Below are positions 23,532 through 25,412 of a DNA stretch of 25,412 nucleotides, in pieces (the first letter of the stretch is position 1; each line of letters opens with the position of its first letter). This DNA is from a virus. The notes under the pieces were generated by a model that had not been told where the DNA came from, ran no database searches, and was given only the letters and a program-made list of their open reading frames with translations. The position numbers and the translations under genes are program-made. The stretch is from positions 1 through 25,412 of IMG/VR virus record IMGVR_UViG_3300008110_001145; one strand, given 5' to 3'.

Positions 23532-24170
23532 TTATAATATAGTTTTTTGTTTTTTTAAATATTCAAATCCAATGTTTCCTGCTATTACTACCCTATCCGT
23601 TGTAGAATTTGGTGCATCATTTGGAGCATGTGGAATATCTGCATTCATTACAATTAAATCATCCTCACATGGTCTATACCAATATTCTTTTTGATTTTCA
23701 CCGATAAAATATAAAACACCATCCTCATCATTCATAATATTTGGCATCTGTAAATAATAAACAAATGTATATGTTGGTATAAACATTTCTTTTTGCTTAT
23801 TAATTTCAGAATGTGTGTGATACATTTTTTTATTACCATACCGATATCTTTGTGTTGGGTTTACGGATTTAACCACATTTATCCAAGTTTCTATGTTTAT
23901 TTTATTAAATAATGATTTTGTTTCATTTGTATATAATTCTTTACAATTATCAATTGAATACTGTGTGACTAAATCTATTTCATTTTTAATATCAATAGTT
24001 CCATCGAATTCATTATTAGTTGATATAATAAGACCATATGCATCGTTATTAATATTTTTTGATGAATTTATTATATTATTGACTAAATTAATTAAATCAT
24101 TTTTTTTATCACAAAGATTTAACTTTGTTTTCCAAATATATGTTGAATTATCAAATATTAACTTTTTCAT
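23532..24170 (-). CDS. Possible 2OG-Fe(II) oxygenase or cupin-like protein
   Basis: 212 aa. The N-terminal 100 residues are Asn/Asp/Lys-rich without a clear signature. From about residue 110 a beta-helix pattern appears: MYHTHSEIN gives His120-x-Glu122 as a possible metal site, then MFIPTYTFVYYLQMP, EDGVLYFIG, CEDDLIVMNADIPHAPNDAP with His181, and DRVVIAGNIGFEY with Arg193. This HxE...H...R order fits 2OG-Fe(II) oxygenases or a related cupin. Assignment is weaker than for the oxygenase at 22429-22968, to which it may be distantly related. It starts eight bases after the UV endonuclease stop and ends one base before the 57-aa gene. Confidence 0.6.
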   Translation of the reverse strand: MKKLIFDNSTYIWKTKLNLCDKKNDLINLVNNIINSSKNINNDAYGLIISTNNEFDGTIDIKNEIDLVTQYSIDNCKELYTNETKSLFNKINIETWINVVKSVNPTQRYRYGNKKMYHTHSEINKQKEMFIPTYTFVYYLQMPNIMNDEDGVLYFIGENQKEYWYRPCEDDLIVMNADIPHAPNDAPNSTTDRVVIAGNIGFEYLKKQKTIL

Positions 24171-24178
24171 TTATAAAT

Positions 24179-25123
24179 TTACAATGTATATGATTCAACC
24201 GAACTTAACCCACTATATTCACAAATATTTTTAGTAGTAATAAATGGTAGTATTGCCAATTCTTTTGCTTTTGCTTCAACCATAATATCTACATCCAATC
24301 CGTAAGTATTTGGAAGAGAATTAATGTAATCGGAATGTGCCTGTGGTTTAAGTTTGATGTTATTTTCGTGTAATGCCTTTGATTCGGAATAATGTACTTC
24401 CTGTGTGATACCCATTGGCCAAGTTGTTGCTGCCAATTTAAGTGCATCCTCTTCGGATAAATCTCCTGTACAAAATTGATGATGGTGGTAATCAAATACA
24501 ATAGGAATGCCGGTTCTTTCGTGAATGTACATCAAATCTCTTACGGAATACATGCTATTCTTATCATCATTTTCTAATGTAAGCCGCTTTTGAACCGATT
24601 TAGAACACCTTTTGAAATTTGTGATAAATCTATCCATTGCACTCTTTTTATCTCCGTAAACCCCATTACAATGAATATTAATGTTATTGTAAGGTGATTT
24701 ATCTAATCCCATCATATCAAATATCTTACCATGTAGTTCCAAATCCGCAATAGCGTTTTCAACTACCGATTCTTTTGGTGATGTTAGTACACAAAATGGA
24801 CCAGGGTGAGAATTTATACGCATATTGTGAAATTTAGCAAAATCACCTGCTTTTTTCAATTCTCTTTTAATTTCTTTGTAATCTTTAAGTTGGGTTAGGT
24901 CGATGTGGTCACCCCAAGGAATTACCGCCGATGATAAACGGAAGAATTTAATTCTATTCATTCTGTTCCACTCTAAAATTCTAATAATATCCGAAGAATT
25001 CTTAAGTGCAAGTTCGGAAACGTAATCTAAACCTTTGGTGTTGAAGGTTTTCTTAACCATAGCACGATTTGTACTTACGTGCTTACCCATTGTCATATTA
25101 ATACATGCATATCCTATATTCAT
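24179..25123 (-). CDS. uvsE: UV damage endonuclease (UvdE/UvsE)
   Basis: 314 aa, close to the bacterial UvsE length. The TIM-barrel motifs are easy to follow: MNIGYACINMT at the N-terminus, IKFFRLSSAVIPWG around residue 58, AKFHNMRINSHPGPFCVL near 95, NNINIHCNGVYGDK near 147, KRLTLENDD near 180 and IVFDYHHHQFC near 210. The His, Glu and Asp residues in these motifs bind the metal cluster. The enzyme nicks DNA 5' of UV photoproducts such as pyrimidine dimers and starts repair. T4 uses the unrelated DenV for this job, so this phage has a different solution, fitting exposure to sunlight. A gap of 39 bases separates it from the preceding partial gene. Confidence 0.96.
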   Translation of the reverse strand: MNIGYACINMTMGKHVSTNRAMVKKTFNTKGLDYVSELALKNSSDIIRILEWNRMNRIKFFRLSSAVIPWGDHIDLTQLKDYKEIKRELKKAGDFAKFHNMRINSHPGPFCVLTSPKESVVENAIADLELHGKIFDMMGLDKSPYNNINIHCNGVYGDKKSAMDRFITNFKRCSKSVQKRLTLENDDKNSMYSVRDLMYIHERTGIPIVFDYHHHQFCTGDLSEEDALKLAATTWPMGITQEVHYSESKALHENNIKLKPQAHSDYINSLPNTYGLDVDIMVEAKAKELAILPFITTKNICEYSGLSSVESYTL

Positions 25124-25162
25124 AGGTACTAATATAGTAAAAATAATTTAAAACACCAAATT

Positions 25163-25412
25163 TTAATAAATTTTGATATTTTCTTCTTGGGATTTGATTC
25201 TATTAAGTTCTCTGACAGAACCATTTTTGTTATTTATCCAGTATTGGACTGCTTTTGGATTATTTATCCACAACTTTGTATTATTCCACGGAAATTCGGG
25301 ATGCATAAACTCTTCCCACTTTAAGTTTAAAGATTCGTTATCACTTTCGGAAATATTTTCCACTATAACCGGGGTTTCTTCTTCAATTGGTAAATTTTTT
25401 CCACTATCTTCG
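25163..25412 (-). CDS. C-terminal end of an unknown gene (5' end outside window)
   Basis: The frame is open from the right edge down to TAA at 25163-25165, giving about 82 residues. A GTG at 25363 could open it, but the frame continues upstream through acidic, proline-containing sequence (NLPIEEETPVIVEN), so it is more likely the tail of a longer protein. The segment is hydrophilic, with several tryptophans (LNLKWEEFMHPEFPW, KLWINNPKAVQYWINN). No family is recognised. It precedes the UV endonuclease by 39 bases and reads in the same direction. Confidence 0.55.
   Translation of the reverse strand, partial: EDSGKNLPIEEETPVIVENISESDNESLNLKWEEFMHPEFPWNNTKLWINNPKAVQYWINNKNGSVRELNRIKSQEENIKIY

Noticed and set aside
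24289-24501. Minus-strand frame inside the UV endonuclease gene
   Set aside because: It overlaps the endonuclease in another frame, with no motif of its own.
25124-25162. AT-rich near-palindrome upstream of uvsE
   Set aside because: The pairing is imperfect and only A/T, so neither a terminator nor an operator can be supported.

Overview
The window looks like part of a T4-like (contractile-tailed) bacteriophage genome. Every gene I can support lies on the minus strand, so transcription runs from right (25412) to left (1). The DNA is strongly AT-rich and packed with genes: neighbours commonly overlap by one base (TAATG) or sit a few bases apart, and no gap reaches 300 bases. The signature genes are a gp55-like late sigma factor, gp25 and gp6 baseplate wedge proteins, a primase and a T7-endonuclease-I-type resolvase. 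A host in the Bacteroidota is suggested, not proven: Shine-Dalgarno sequences are weak or absent, and a sequence matching the Bacteroidota promoter pattern TTTG-N20-TAnnTTTG lies just upstream of the primase gene. I see no tRNA, CRISPR array, transposon or integrase.

Layout in transcription order. (1) 25412-20629, accessory and regulatory genes: the end of an unknown gene, UV damage endonuclease, a possible 2OG-Fe(II) oxygenase, a 57-aa membrane protein, a nucleotidyltransferase, a clearer 2OG-Fe(II) oxygenase, a DUF2061 membrane protein, peptide deformylase, a small membrane/coiled-coil protein and the late sigma factor. (2) 20626-18907, a NodU/CmcH-type carbamoyltransferase broken by a 7-bp tandem duplication. 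(3) 18883-5026, baseplate and tail genes: a coiled-coil protein, a gp5/VgrG-like OB-fold protein broken by a frameshift, two small unknowns, gp25, gp6, a DNRLRE-like beta protein, a coiled-coil protein, a Pro/Gly-rich protein, and a 1797-aa protein combining a gp7/P2-gpI-like segment with a lectin-like domain. (4) 4978-2005, virion proteins, including two paralogues that share a C-terminal TTVGLYDD motif; one is cut in two by an in-frame TAA. (5) 1992-1, an anchored membrane protein, a 69-aa unknown, a shortened endonuclease I and the N-terminal 310 codons of the primase.

How they fit together: gp25, gp6 and the gp7-like protein would form the baseplate wedge, and the OB-fold protein would belong to the hub or spike. 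The lectin-like, DNRLRE-like and TTVGLYDD proteins are candidates for peripheral baseplate or fibre parts. The gp55-like factor would switch on these late genes. An identical or near-identical 12-mer (CTATATTTATTA) upstream of three separate gene groups may be its promoter element.

The most striking feature is that three genes are each broken by one small event, and each can be restored by one small edit: TAA to a sense codon, removal of one 7-bp repeat copy, or a +1 frame change. Either the sequence has errors, or this phage carries real lesions or uses recoding. Raw reads would settle which.
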